64,000 bases of DNA from Pseudomonas benzenivorans (GTDB taxonomy: Bacteria; Pseudomonadota; Gammaproteobacteria; Pseudomonadales; Pseudomonadaceae). The stretch's first letter is position 1. Each line of letters begins with the position of its first letter. A model generated the notes under the pieces. The model had not been told where the DNA came from. It saw only the letters and a list, made by a program, of their open reading frames with translations, and did not search any database. The stretch spans positions 2,914,001 to 2,978,000 of the forward strand of contig NZ_CP137892.1 in NCBI RefSeq assembly GCF_033547155.1, in the 5' to 3' direction. Position numbers and translations under genes: made by a program. Below are positions 17,837 to 26,202 of this stretch, one piece after another.

Positions 17837-18634
17837 CTATGCGTTATCTGGACAGGGCCGGGCGCTGGGCAGATCGCCCCGATACTGGGACGGCGTGATC
17901 CCGATGCGCTGGTGAAACAGTCGGGAGAAGTGGGAGGCGTTGCGGAAACCAGCGGCACAGGCCACCTCGGAGATGCTGGCGTTCGAATGCTGCAGCAGCT
18001 CCAGGGCGCGTTTCAGCCGATACCGGCAGAGGTATTCGCGGAAGGTCAGGCCATAGGTGCGCTTGAAGCTGCGGCTGAACGCGTAGACGCTCATGTGGCA
18101 GCAGCGGGCGACGTCCTGCAGCCGCAGCATCTCGCCGTAGTGGCGCTGGACATAGGTCAGGGCGTATTGAGTCATCCGCTCGGCGGCGTCGGGCCTGCCG
18201 ATGCGGGCCTCCGGGGGAATCAGGGGCACGGGCATGGCGATTGCTCGGCCACCCTCCTGGCCCGCCGGCAAAACGTCCAGCAACCGCTCGAGACGCCACC
18301 ACAGCTCCTTGGCCGAGAACGGCTTGACCAGATAGTCCCAGACTCGGGTGCGGAACGCCCACACGGCCAATGCCTCCGAATGATGGACGGTGAGCATCAG
18401 AATCGGCAGCGAGGGATGGGCCTGCTTGGTCGCCCGCAGCGCCTTGAGGCCACTCAGGTTGGGGTAGTCGTACTCGAAGCAGGCCAGCAGTGGCGCGCTC
18501 TGCTCGATGCCCCGCACGGTGTCTGCCGGGCCAACCACGTGCCGCAGTCGGAAATACGCCTGCAGGGCGTCAACCGGGCTGGGCTCAAGGGGGTCGTTGC
18601 GCAGGTCGGCCCACACCAGGCACGGCAAACTCAT
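17837..18634 (-). CDS. Receiver-like domain fused to AraC DNA-binding domain
   Basis: 265 residues. Residues 1-115 have a response-regulator fold: PILMLTVHHSEA carries the conserved Thr and YLVKPFSAKEL the conserved Lys. At the phosphorylation site the pattern is ACFEYDYPNLSG: aligning Pro and Gly with the usual MPxxxG places Glu, not Asp, at the acceptor position, and the N-terminal acidic pair is reduced (VWADLR). The C-terminal 100 residues are an AraC domain with two HTHs (RLQDVARCCHMSVYAFSRS and SISEVACAAGFRNASHFSRL). GGGAGG lies before ATG 18634. It probably works without phosphorylation. Confidence 0.87.
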   Translation of the reverse strand: MSLPCLVWADLRNDPLEPSPVDALQAYFRLRHVVGPADTVRGIEQSAPLLACFEYDYPNLSGLKALRATKQAHPSLPILMLTVHHSEALAVWAFRTRVWDYLVKPFSAKELWWRLERLLDVLPAGQEGGRAIAMPVPLIPPEARIGRPDAAERMTQYALTYVQRHYGEMLRLQDVARCCHMSVYAFSRSFKRTYGLTFREYLCRYRLKRALELLQHSNASISEVACAAGFRNASHFSRLFHQRIGITPSQYRGDLPSARPCPDNA

Positions 18635-18811
18635 CACTCGCCTCCCGTCGTACTTAGCGGCCCGCCAAGGGCGCGAGAGCCCGATGCAGCCCACGCCTGC
18701 CAGGCAGGAACAGACTCACGCGGCGCAATGGCGCTTCAACCGGCGGGCAGTATGGGGTTCGAGTGACAGTCCGCCCCGGGGTTCCCGAGTGACGAATGCC
18801 GTCGGTCAGGC

Positions 18812-18990
18812 CAAAAAAAACGGGAGCCCAAACGGGCTCCCGTACTCGATTCAGAGAAAAAGGTCGACACCGGCAGACACCGGCACCGACTACAACCTCA
18901 CCTGCGCTCCATTGAAGCGCGGGGCCAGTCTGGCAAATACGCGGCCGACTATCCGTTTAGCTTTGTTGCCGCTTTGCAAAGAAATGTAAA
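18812..18990 (-). ncRNA. Candidate small RNA gene ending in a strong intrinsic terminator
   Basis: A perfect 10-bp hairpin ACGGGAGCCC-AAAC-GGGCTCCCGT (18820-18843) is followed on the minus strand by eight T (18813-18820). No minus-strand gene lies upstream of it for more than 2 kb, since the next genes (19039-21512) are all on the plus strand, so the terminator implies a short local transcript. On the minus strand the region reads TTTACATTTCTTTGCAAAGC near 18990, then GCTAAACGG (RpoS-like CTAAAC) near 18960, then a body with the repeat GCCGGTGTC-TGCCGGTGTCGACC around 18865-18885. Expected length is 110-150 nt. The 404-bp gap 18635-19038 holds no other gene. Promoter and exact 5' end are uncertain; RgsA-type RNA is one possibility. 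Confidence 0.55.
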
Positions 18991-19038
18991 CGCCCACTGC
19001 CGGCTGACAGGCCGGCCTAGGCTCGGCAGAATGCCGGC

Positions 19039-19749
19039 ATGAGCGAAACCTACCTGCCCTCCTGTTGCTCCCCGCTCCACGACCACTGGCCGCTGCCCCA
19101 GGCGCTGCCCGGCGTGCAGCTGCTCAGCACCCGTTTCACGGCCGAGCGGCTGGCGGCCGAGGACTTCGGCCGCTGCGGCATCGCCCCGGTGCCAGGAGTC
19201 GCCAAGCGCCAGACGGAGTTTCTCGCCGGTCGCCTGTGTGCCCGCGAGGCCCTGTTGCGCCTGACCGGCCAGGCCCAGGTGCCGCCTATAGGGGCCGACC
19301 GGGCGCCGCAATGGCCGGCTGGCGTGGTCGGTTCCATCACCCACGGCAATGGCTGGGCCGCCGCCCTGGTGGCCAGGCGTAGCGCCTGGCGCGGCCTGGG
19401 CCTGGATGTCGAACAGCCCCTGGCAATCGCCCGCGCCGAGCGCCTGGCCGCGGAGATCCTCACCCCGGACGAGCTGCGCCGCCTGCAGCCGCTGTCCGCC
19501 GCGCAGCGCGCCTGGCGCGTCAGCCTGACCTTCTCGCTCAAGGAAAGCCTGTTCAAGGCGCTCTATCCCCAGGTGCTGCGCCGCTTCTACTTTCAGGATG
19601 CCGAACTGCTGAGCTGTGGCGAGGACGGCCAGGCGCGGCTGCGCTTGCTGATCGACCTGGATCGCGAATGGACCGCCGGCCGCGAACTGCAGGGTCAGTT
19701 CGGCGAGTTCCAAGGACAACTGCTCAGCCTCGTCGCCATCCCCGCCTGA
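19039..19749 (+). CDS. pcpS: 4'-phosphopantetheinyl transferase (EntD/PcpS type)
   Basis: 236 residues. Transfers the phosphopantetheine arm of CoA to carrier proteins of fatty acid, polyketide and siderophore synthesis. Diagnostic segments are GSITHGNGWAAALVA, the Mg-binding GLDVEQPL and the catalytic FSLKESLFKALYP. The N-terminal part (AVKRQ-type AKRQTEFLAGRLCAREAL) is as in EntD/PcpS proteins. Pseudomonas often has this single broad-range enzyme for all carriers. Monocistronic. Confidence 0.9.
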   Translation: MSETYLPSCCSPLHDHWPLPQALPGVQLLSTRFTAERLAAEDFGRCGIAPVPGVAKRQTEFLAGRLCAREALLRLTGQAQVPPIGADRAPQWPAGVVGSITHGNGWAAALVARRSAWRGLGLDVEQPLAIARAERLAAEILTPDELRRLQPLSAAQRAWRVSLTFSLKESLFKALYPQVLRRFYFQDAELLSCGEDGQARLRLLIDLDREWTAGRELQGQFGEFQGQLLSLVAIPA

Positions 19750-19824
19750 GCCGGCCGGGTAATGCCCGCCCCAATGCGCCGGGCAAATCCGATAAACTCC
19801 GGCCATTGCCGCCAGGAGTGCCCC

Positions 19825-21114
19825 ATGCGCGAAGAATTCAACCAAGGCCTGATCGACTTCCTCAAGGCCTCGCCGACCCCCTTCCATGCCACCGCCGCCC
19901 TCGCCCAGCGCCTGCAGGCCGCCGGCTTCCGTCATCTGGACGAGCGCGCGCCCTGGCACACCGAGGCCGGCGGCCGCTATTACGTGACCCGCAACGATTC
20001 CTCGATCATCGCCTTCAAGCTCGGCCAGCGCTCGCCCGTCGAGGGCGGCCTGCGCCTGGTCGGCGCCCACACCGACAGCCCCTGCCTGCGGGTCAAGCCG
20101 CACCCGGAGCTGCAGCGCCAGGGCTTCTTCCAGCTCGGCGTGGAGGTCTACGGCGGCGCCCTGTTCGCCCCCTGGTTCGACCGCGACCTGTCCCTGGCCG
20201 GTCGCGTGACCTTCCGCGAGAGCGGCAAGGTGCAGAGCCAGCTGATCGACTTCCAGACGCCGATCGCGGTTATCCCCAACCTGGCCATCCACCTCAACCG
20301 CGAGGCCAACCAGGGCTGGGCGATCAACGCGCAGACCGAACTGCCGCCGATCCTGGCCCAGCTCACCGGCAGCGAGGCGGCGGACTTCCGCGCCCTACTG
20401 GCCGACCAGTTGGCCAGCGAACACGGCCTGAGCGCCGATGCGGTGCTGGATTACGAGCTGAGCTTCTACGACACCCAGGCCGCCGCGGTGATCGGCCTCA
20501 ATCGCGACTTCATCGCCGGCGCTCGGCTGGACAACCTGCTGTCCTGCTATGCCGGCCTGCAGGCGCTGCTGGCCGCCCCGGACGCCGAGAGCTGCGTGCT
20601 GGTGTGCAACGACCACGAGGAAGTCGGTTCCACCTCGGCCTGCGGCGCCGACGGCCCCATGCTCGAGCAGGTGCTGCGCCGCGTGCTGCCGGACGGCGAC
20701 GCCTTCGTGCGTTGCATCCAGCGCTCGCTGCTGGTGTCCGCCGACAACGCCCACGCGCTGCACCCCAACTACCCGGACAAGCACGACGAGAACCACGGCC
20801 CCAAGCTCAACGCCGGCCCGGTGATCAAGATCAACAGCAACCAGCGTTACGCCACCAACAGCGAAACCGCCGGTTTCTTCCGTCATCTGTGCCTGGAGAA
20901 CGAGGTGCCGGTGCAGAGCTTCGTCACCCGCAGCGACATGGGCTGCGGCTCGACCATCGGCCCGCTCACCGCCGGCCATCTGGGCGTGCGCACCGTGGAC
21001 ATCGGCCTGCCGACCTTCGCCATGCACTCGATCCGCGAGCTGGCCGGCAGCCATGACCTGGCGCACCTGGTCAAGGTGCTGACGGCCTTCTACACCAGCC
21101 CGGAGCTGCCCTGA
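19825..21114 (+). CDS. apeB: M18 family aminopeptidase 2
   Basis: 429 residues, the family length for bacterial ApeB. Cytosolic dinuclear zinc aminopeptidase that prefers acidic or neutral N-terminal residues. Metal and catalytic motifs are visible: [14 protein letters not shown] (His, Asp), [12 protein letters not shown] (catalytic Glu and metal ligand), [12 protein letters not shown], and [15 protein letters not shown] 19825 follows CCAGGAGTG; the frame is open further upstream without family similarity. The stop overlaps the start of the next gene by one base. Confidence 0.95.
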   Translation: MREEFNQGLIDFLKASPTPFHATAALAQRLQAAGFRHLDERAPWHTEAGGRYYVTRNDSSIIAFKLGQRSPVEGGLRLVGAHTDSPCLRVKPHPELQRQGFFQLGVEVYGGALFAPWFDRDLSLAGRVTFRESGKVQSQLIDFQTPIAVIPNLAIHLNREANQGWAINAQTELPPILAQLTGSEAADFRALLADQLASEHGLSADAVLDYELSFYDTQAAAVIGLNRDFIAGARLDNLLSCYAGLQALLAAPDAESCVLVCNDHEEVGSTSACGADGPMLEQVLRRVLPDGDAFVRCIQRSLLVSADNAHALHPNYPDKHDENHGPKLNAGPVIKINSNQRYATNSETAGFFRHLCLENEVPVQSFVTRSDMGCGSTIGPLTAGHLGVRTVDIGLPTFAMHSIRELAGSHDLAHLVKVLTAFYTSPELP

Positions 21115-21512
21115 TGATCGCCGGCAGCTGCCTGTGCGGCGCCGTTGCCTACGCCATCGACCAGCTGGACAAGCCGATCGGCCATTGCCACTGCCTGACC
21201 TGCCAGAAGGCCCACTCCGCGGCCTTCGCCAGCACCGCCGGGGTGCTGCGCGAGCATTTCCGCTGGCTGCGCGGCGAGGACAGGCTGGCCAGCTACGAGT
21301 CCTCGCCGGGCAAGTTGCGGCGCTTCTGTTCGGTCTGCGGCTCGCAACTGGTCGCCGAGCGCGCCGGCCAGCCCCATGTCATCGTGCGCGTCGCCACCCT
21401 CGACCAGGACCCCGGCGCGCGGCCGGCCCAGCATATCTGGACCGACCACGACCGCCCCTGGCTGGCCACCGACGAGCTGCCCCGCTACCCCGAGTGGCAG
21501 CCGGGCCGCTGA
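21114..21512 (+). CDS. GFA family zinc protein (glutathione-dependent formaldehyde-activating-like)
   Basis: 132 residues. The GFA fold binds zinc through SCLCGAVAY, HCHCLTCQKAHS and RFCSVCGSQL, all present. The canonical enzyme helps formaldehyde add to glutathione, but most family members have unknown substrates. It overlaps the apeB stop by one base (TGATG), so it is translated with apeB. It ends two bases from the convergent GntR gene. Confidence 0.9.
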   Translation: MIAGSCLCGAVAYAIDQLDKPIGHCHCLTCQKAHSAAFASTAGVLREHFRWLRGEDRLASYESSPGKLRRFCSVCGSQLVAERAGQPHVIVRVATLDQDPGARPAQHIWTDHDRPWLATDELPRYPEWQPGR

Positions 21513-21513
21513 C

Positions 21514-22230
21514 TCACTCCGGCACCTCGACGCTCACATGCAGGGCGTCGTGGCGCCAGAACTCCAGATCGCAGTCGATCAGCCGGCCGTGCTGATCGCG
21601 ATTGACCCGCACGATGCGCAGCGCCGGACTGCCCAGCGCCACCCTGAGGGCCGTGGCGGCCTCGTGATGCAGCGCGGTGGGCATCATGTCGAACCGGACC
21701 CGGCCATAGTGAATGCCGTATTCGCGGGCATACAACTCGGTCAACGAGCGAGTCAGGTCGAAATCCAGCACGCCGGGGAAGTAGCTCGGATTGAGGTAGT
21801 GCTCGACATAGAGCACCAGGCGCCCATCGATGCGCCGCGCCCGGCGGATCTGGTAGACGCTGGACAGCGCCGGCAACTCCAGTAACTGACAGATCTCCGC
21901 ATTGGCCGGTATCAGCCGCGCACTGAGCACCTCGGTCGCCGGCACCCGCCCCTGTTCGCCGACCATGGCGTGGAAATGGCTACGCACCAAGGGGTTGTAG
22001 GTCAGCCGCGGCGGCGACACGAACCAGCCGCGGCGCTCCTCGCGATAGACCAGCCCCTGGGCCTCCAGCTGCCCCAGGGCCTCGCGCAGGGTAATGCGCG
22101 TGGTGTCGAACAGCTCGCTGAGCTTGCGCTCGGCCGGCAGCTTGCTGCCGCAGGCCAACAGGCCGTGTTCGATCTGTTCCTGCAAGGCACGGCAGATGGT
22201 GGTGACGGCACGCGGCGCTGCTTCGCGCAT
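21514..22230 (-). CDS. GntR family regulator with UTRA effector domain (HutC/PhnF subfamily)
   Basis: 238 residues. The N-terminal winged HTH reads LPAERKLSELFDTTRITLREALGQLEAQGL, typical of GntR proteins. The C-terminal 150 residues are a UTRA domain (SVYQIRRARRIDGRLVLYVEHYLNP and ELYAREYGIHYGRV). It is divergent from the ABC importer operon starting at 22559 and should control it. A perfect palindrome TGGACTAGTCCA lies 17 bp before its own start, consistent with autorepression. The ligand is probably the imported substrate. Confidence 0.9.
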   Translation of the reverse strand: MREAAPRAVTTICRALQEQIEHGLLACGSKLPAERKLSELFDTTRITLREALGQLEAQGLVYREERRGWFVSPPRLTYNPLVRSHFHAMVGEQGRVPATEVLSARLIPANAEICQLLELPALSSVYQIRRARRIDGRLVLYVEHYLNPSYFPGVLDFDLTRSLTELYAREYGIHYGRVRFDMMPTALHHEAATALRVALGSPALRIVRVNRDQHGRLIDCDLEFWRHDALHVSVEVPE

Positions 22231-22558
22231 CGAAGATTCCTCAATATGGACTAGTCCAGGACCGCTCCAGGCCCTCTGACGCCGGGTCGAAGCCCGGCAA
22301 ACCTGTTACAAGTCTAGGCAATCCAGATGACCGTGCGGTGACAGCAGCCGGGCAGGTCTCCCCGGGACATCCGCAAGATGTGCGTCCAGGCTGCGAAATC
22401 AGCCACTTTGCCATGGTCTACGCTTCTTCTTCGCCGCCTGGGCAAACAACAGGAAAAACAGCATAGGCGCGCCGGACATAAAACTGTCACCTCCGCTAAT
22501 TAGATTGGCCTCGATCCTTCTGATCTAGACCAACACCTTCATCGCAAAGGAGTTTCCA
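22231..22558. promoter_or_regulatory. Divergent control region with two GntR/UTRA-type operators
   Basis: 328-bp gap. TGGACTAGTCCA (22247-22258) is a perfect palindrome next to the gntR start. TGATCTAGACCA (22521-22532), one mismatch from the palindrome TGGTCTAGACCA, lies 27 bp before the binding-protein start. HutC-subfamily sites share a GT-N-TA-N-AC core, so both are candidate operators. AAAGGAG precedes the ATG at 22559. Nothing else was seen in the gap. Confidence 0.6.
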
Positions 22559-23617
22559 ATGAAACAACTGCTGCTGGCTTCACTGATGGGCTCGGCCATC
22601 GCCCTGGCCACCCAGGCCATGGCCACCACCACCGACCTCCAGGCATTGGAACAGGCCGCGCGCGCCGAAGGCGCGGTGAACAGCGTGGGCATGCCCGACA
22701 GCTGGGCCAACTGGAAGGACACCTGGACGGACCTGAACAAGCTCTATGGCCTCCAGCACCTGGACACCGACATGAGCTCGGCCCAGGAAATCGCCAAGTT
22801 CGCCGCCGAGAAGGACAACGCCACCGCCGATATCGGCGACGTCGGCGCCGCCTTCGGTCCCATCGCCGTGCAGCAGGGCGTGACCCAGGCGTACAAGCCG
22901 AGCACCTGGGAGCAGATCCCGGACTGGGCCAAGGATGCCGACGGCCACTGGATGCTGGCCTATACCGGCTCCATCGCCTTTATCGTCAATAAGAACCTGG
23001 TCAAGGACATCCCCACCTCCTGGGCCGACCTCCAGCAGGGCCAGTACAAGGTCGCCATCGGCGACGTCAGCGCCGCCGCCCAGGCGGTCAACGGCGTGCT
23101 GGCCGCGGCCATCGCCGGCGGCGGCGACGAGAAGAACATCCAGCCGGGCCTGGACTTCTTCGCCAAACTGGCCGAACAGGGCCGCCTGTCGCTGTCCAAC
23201 CCGACCATCCAGACCCTGGAGAAGGGCGAGGTGGAAGTCGGCGTGGTGTGGGACTTCAATGGCCTGTCCTACCGCGACCAGATCGACCCGAGCCGCTTCG
23301 AGGTGCTGATCCCCTCCGACGGCTCGGTGATCTCCGGCTACAGCACCATCATCAACAAGTACGCCAAGCACCCCAACGCCGCCAAGCTGGCCCGCGAATA
23401 CATCCTCTCCGATGCCGGGCAGATCAACCTGGCCAAGGGCAATGCCCGGCCGATCCGCGCCGATCACCTGAGCCTGCCGGCCGAGGTGCAGGCCAAGCTG
23501 CTGCCCAACGCCCAGTACGCCAAGGTGCGACCGATCATGGACGCCGCCGCCTGGGAAGCCACCTCCAAGGCCCTGCCGCAACTGTGGCAGGAGCATGTGA
23601 TCATCAATATGGAATGA
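22559..23617 (+). CDS. ABC transporter periplasmic substrate-binding protein
   Basis: 352 residues. Signal peptide MKQLLLASLMGSAIALATQAMA with cleavage near AMA-TT (residue 22). The mature protein is a type II (iron/spermidine/phosphonate-like) binding fold: EGAVNSVGMPDSWANWKDTW near the start, GDVGAAFGPIAVQQG, and hinge region FIVNKNLVKDIPTSWADL. Position at the head of an operon with a phosphoesterase, two permeases, an ATPase and a HAD phosphatase suggests a phosphorylated or phosphonate substrate. The exact ligand cannot be read. Confidence 0.9.
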   Translation: MKQLLLASLMGSAIALATQAMATTTDLQALEQAARAEGAVNSVGMPDSWANWKDTWTDLNKLYGLQHLDTDMSSAQEIAKFAAEKDNATADIGDVGAAFGPIAVQQGVTQAYKPSTWEQIPDWAKDADGHWMLAYTGSIAFIVNKNLVKDIPTSWADLQQGQYKVAIGDVSAAAQAVNGVLAAAIAGGGDEKNIQPGLDFFAKLAEQGRLSLSNPTIQTLEKGEVEVGVVWDFNGLSYRDQIDPSRFEVLIPSDGSVISGYSTIINKYAKHPNAAKLAREYILSDAGQINLAKGNARPIRADHLSLPAEVQAKLLPNAQYAKVRPIMDAAAWEATSKALPQLWQEHVIINME

Positions 23618-23703
23618 CGCCCCGACAAGGGGGCGAATGGCCGGGGCCGCCCATCGGGCGCCCCGGTATTGTGCTTGAAACTGGTTTGGGAACAGTCACC
23701 TCC

Positions 23704-24510
23704 ATGAAACACAACGTCATCCTGGTCGTACTGGATGGCCTGAATTACCAGGTGGCCCGGCATGCGCTGGGTCACCTGCAGGCCTATTGCGACGCCGGCC
23801 GCGCCGCGCTGTACCGGCTCGACTGCGAACTGCCGTCGCTGTCGCGTCCACTCTACGAGTGCATCCTCACCGGCGTGCCGCCCATCGCCAGCGGCGTGGT
23901 GCACAACGATGTGGTGCGCCTGTCCAACCAGCGCAGCATCTTCCACTATGCCCGTGCCGCCGGCCTGACCACCGCCGCCGCGGCCTATCACTGGGTCAGC
24001 GAACTGTACAACCGCGCGCCCTTCGAGGCGGTGCGCGACCGTCATACCGACGACGCCGACCTGCCGATCCAGTACGGCCACTTCTACTACGCCGACCACT
24101 ACCCGGACTCGCACCTGCTGGCCGACGCCGAGCACCTGCGTCTGCGCCATAAGCCGAATTTCCTGCTGGTGCACCCGATGAACATCGACGACGCCGGCCA
24201 CAAGCACGGCCTCGACAGCCCGCAGTACCGCAACAGCGCCCGCCGCGCCGACATCATCCTGGCCGACTACCTGCAAGCCTGGCTGGAGGCCGGCTACCAG
24301 GTGCTGGTCACCGCCGACCACGGCATGAACACCGACCGCTCGCACAACGGCCTGCTGCCCGAGGAACGGGAAGTGCCGCTGTTCGTCCTGGGCAGCGCCT
24401 TCAGCCTGGACGCCGCGGTCCGCCCCAGGCAGACCGAGCTGTGCGGCACCGTCTGCGAACTGCTCGGCGTGGAGCACGACAAGCCCGTCTGCCGGGAGCT
24501 GCTCAAATGA
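23704..24510 (+). CDS. Alkaline phosphatase superfamily phosphodiesterase/pyrophosphatase
   Basis: 268 residues, no signal peptide. Metal-site signatures of nucleotide pyrophosphatase/phosphodiesterase and phosphonoacetate-hydrolase relatives are present: VVLDGLNYQ (Asp), LPSLSRPLYECILTG (candidate nucleophile Ser), HPMNIDDAGHKHG (Asp and His) and VTADHGMNTD (Asp-His). A cytosolic location within an importer operon fits hydrolysis of the imported compound. ATG 23704 is the first family-like start; the ribosome-binding site is weak. The stop overlaps the permease start (ATGA). Confidence 0.88.
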   Translation: MKHNVILVVLDGLNYQVARHALGHLQAYCDAGRAALYRLDCELPSLSRPLYECILTGVPPIASGVVHNDVVRLSNQRSIFHYARAAGLTTAAAAYHWVSELYNRAPFEAVRDRHTDDADLPIQYGHFYYADHYPDSHLLADAEHLRLRHKPNFLLVHPMNIDDAGHKHGLDSPQYRNSARRADIILADYLQAWLEAGYQVLVTADHGMNTDRSHNGLLPEEREVPLFVLGSAFSLDAAVRPRQTELCGTVCELLGVEHDKPVCRELLK

Positions 24511-25418
24511 CTAGCCGAATCGAATCCAGCGGCGAAATCGCCGCCACCCGGCCGGCCGTGACGCCGCAGCCTCGCGCCGCCTTCCACAGGCGCAGCAGGT
24601 GGCTGGCGGCGCTGTGCCTGCTGCCCTTCGCGCTGTTCTTCATCGCCTTCCAGGTCGCCCCGCTGGTCTGGGTCGCGGTGCACAGCCTGAGCGTCGGCGA
24701 CGGCTGGGGGCTGGACCACTTCGAGAAGATCTTCGCCTCCAGGTTCTACCTGCAGGCGATCAAGCACAGCCTGCAGATCGCCTTCTGGTCGAGCCTGATC
24801 GGCATCGCCATCGCCATCCTCGGCAGCTATTCGCTGCGCCAGGTGGACTCGAGGCTGCGCGACTTCGTCATCGCCTTCTCCAACATGACCAGCAACTTCG
24901 CCGGGGTGCCGCTGGCCTTCGCCTTCATCATCCTGCTCGGCTTCAACGGCGCCCTGACCATCCTGCTCAAGCAGATCGGGGTGATCGAGGACTTCAACCT
25001 CTACTCCAAGACCGGCCTGATCGTGCTCTACAGCTACTTCCAGATCCCCCTCGGCGTGCTGCTGCTCTATCCGGCCTTCGACGCCCTGCGCGAGGACTGG
25101 CGCGAGTCGGCGGCACTGCTCGGCGCCGGCACCTGGGCCTACTGGCGGCACATCGGCCTGCCGGTGCTGACCCCGGCGCTGCTCGGCACCTTCGTCATCC
25201 TCCTGGCCAACGCCCTGGGCGCCTACGCCACGGTGTACTACCTGACCACCGGCAACTTCAACGTGCTGCCGATCCGCATCGCCGGCCTGGTCTCCGGGGA
25301 CATCTCGCTCAACCCGGACCTGGCCAGCGCCCTGGCCATGGTGCTGGTCGGCCTGATGGCGGTGATCACCCTGGCCCACCAGCTGCTGCTGAAGAGGAGC
25401 TACCATGTCGCGCGCTGA
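24507..25418 (+). CDS. ABC transporter permease 1
   Basis: 303 residues with six membrane helices and a 40-residue cytosolic N-terminal tail. The EAA loop that contacts the ATPase is visible as SAALLGAGTWAYWRHIGLPVL. Sequence type is the spermidine/phosphonate (PotB-like) permease family. Coupled to the phosphoesterase gene by an ATGA overlap and overlapping the second permease gene by 14 bases. Confidence 0.92.
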   Translation: MTSRIESSGEIAATRPAVTPQPRAAFHRRSRWLAALCLLPFALFFIAFQVAPLVWVAVHSLSVGDGWGLDHFEKIFASRFYLQAIKHSLQIAFWSSLIGIAIAILGSYSLRQVDSRLRDFVIAFSNMTSNFAGVPLAFAFIILLGFNGALTILLKQIGVIEDFNLYSKTGLIVLYSYFQIPLGVLLLYPAFDALREDWRESAALLGAGTWAYWRHIGLPVLTPALLGTFVILLANALGAYATVYYLTTGNFNVLPIRIAGLVSGDISLNPDLASALAMVLVGLMAVITLAHQLLLKRSYHVAR

Positions 25419-26202
25419 CACCGCCCCCGCCAGCCTCTACCACCGCCTGGTGGTCTGGCTGCTGTTCCTGATCCTGTTGCTGCCGCTGGCCGCCACCCTG
25501 CTCTATTCGCTGTCCACCAGCTGGGGCGCCACCGTGCTGCCGGACGGCCTGACCTTCAAGTGGTACCTGGCGCTGTGGAGCGATGCGCGCTTTCTCGCCG
25601 CCTTCGGCCAGTCGCTGCTGGTGTGCGTCGCTGCCCTGCTGCTGGCGGTGCTGCTGATCCTGCCGCTGCTGTTCGTGGTCCACTACCACTTCCCCAAGCT
25701 GGACGGGCTGATGAACATCCTCATCCTGCTGCCCTTCGCCGTACCGCCGGTGGTGTCCTCGGTGGGCCTGCTGCAGGTCTACGGCTCCGGGCCGCTGGCC
25801 ATGGTCGGCACGCCCTGGATCCTGATCGGCTGCTACTTCACCATCGCCCTGCCGTTCATGTACCGGGCCATCACCAACAACCTGCAGGCGATCAACCTGC
25901 GCGACCTGATGGACGCCGCCCAGCTGCTCGGCGCCAGCACCTGGCAGGCGGCCTTCCTGGTGGTGCTGCCGAACCTGCGCAAGGGCCTGATGGTCTCGCT
26001 GTTCCTGTCCTTCAGCTTCCTGTTCGGCGAGTTCGTGTTCGCCAACCTGCTGGTCGGCACCCGTTACGAGACCCTGCAGGTGTACCTGAACAACATGCGC
26101 AACAGCAGCGGCCACTTCAACAGCGCCCTGGTGATCTCCTATTTCTTCTTCGTGCTGCTGTTCACCTGGGTCGCCAACCGTCTGAACAAGGACAAGTCAT
26201 GA
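25405..26202 (+). CDS. ABC transporter permease 2
   Basis: 265 residues, six membrane helices, PotC-like. EAA loop: DAAQLLGASTWQAAFLVVLP. Helix-rich segments such as YHRLVVWLLFLILLLPLAAT lie at the N-terminus. Start overlaps permease 1, and its stop overlaps the ATPase start, so the three transporter genes are translated together. Confidence 0.92.
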   Translation: MSRADTAPASLYHRLVVWLLFLILLLPLAATLLYSLSTSWGATVLPDGLTFKWYLALWSDARFLAAFGQSLLVCVAALLLAVLLILPLLFVVHYHFPKLDGLMNILILLPFAVPPVVSSVGLLQVYGSGPLAMVGTPWILIGCYFTIALPFMYRAITNNLQAINLRDLMDAAQLLGASTWQAAFLVVLPNLRKGLMVSLFLSFSFLFGEFVFANLLVGTRYETLQVYLNNMRNSSGHFNSALVISYFFFVLLFTWVANRLNKDKS

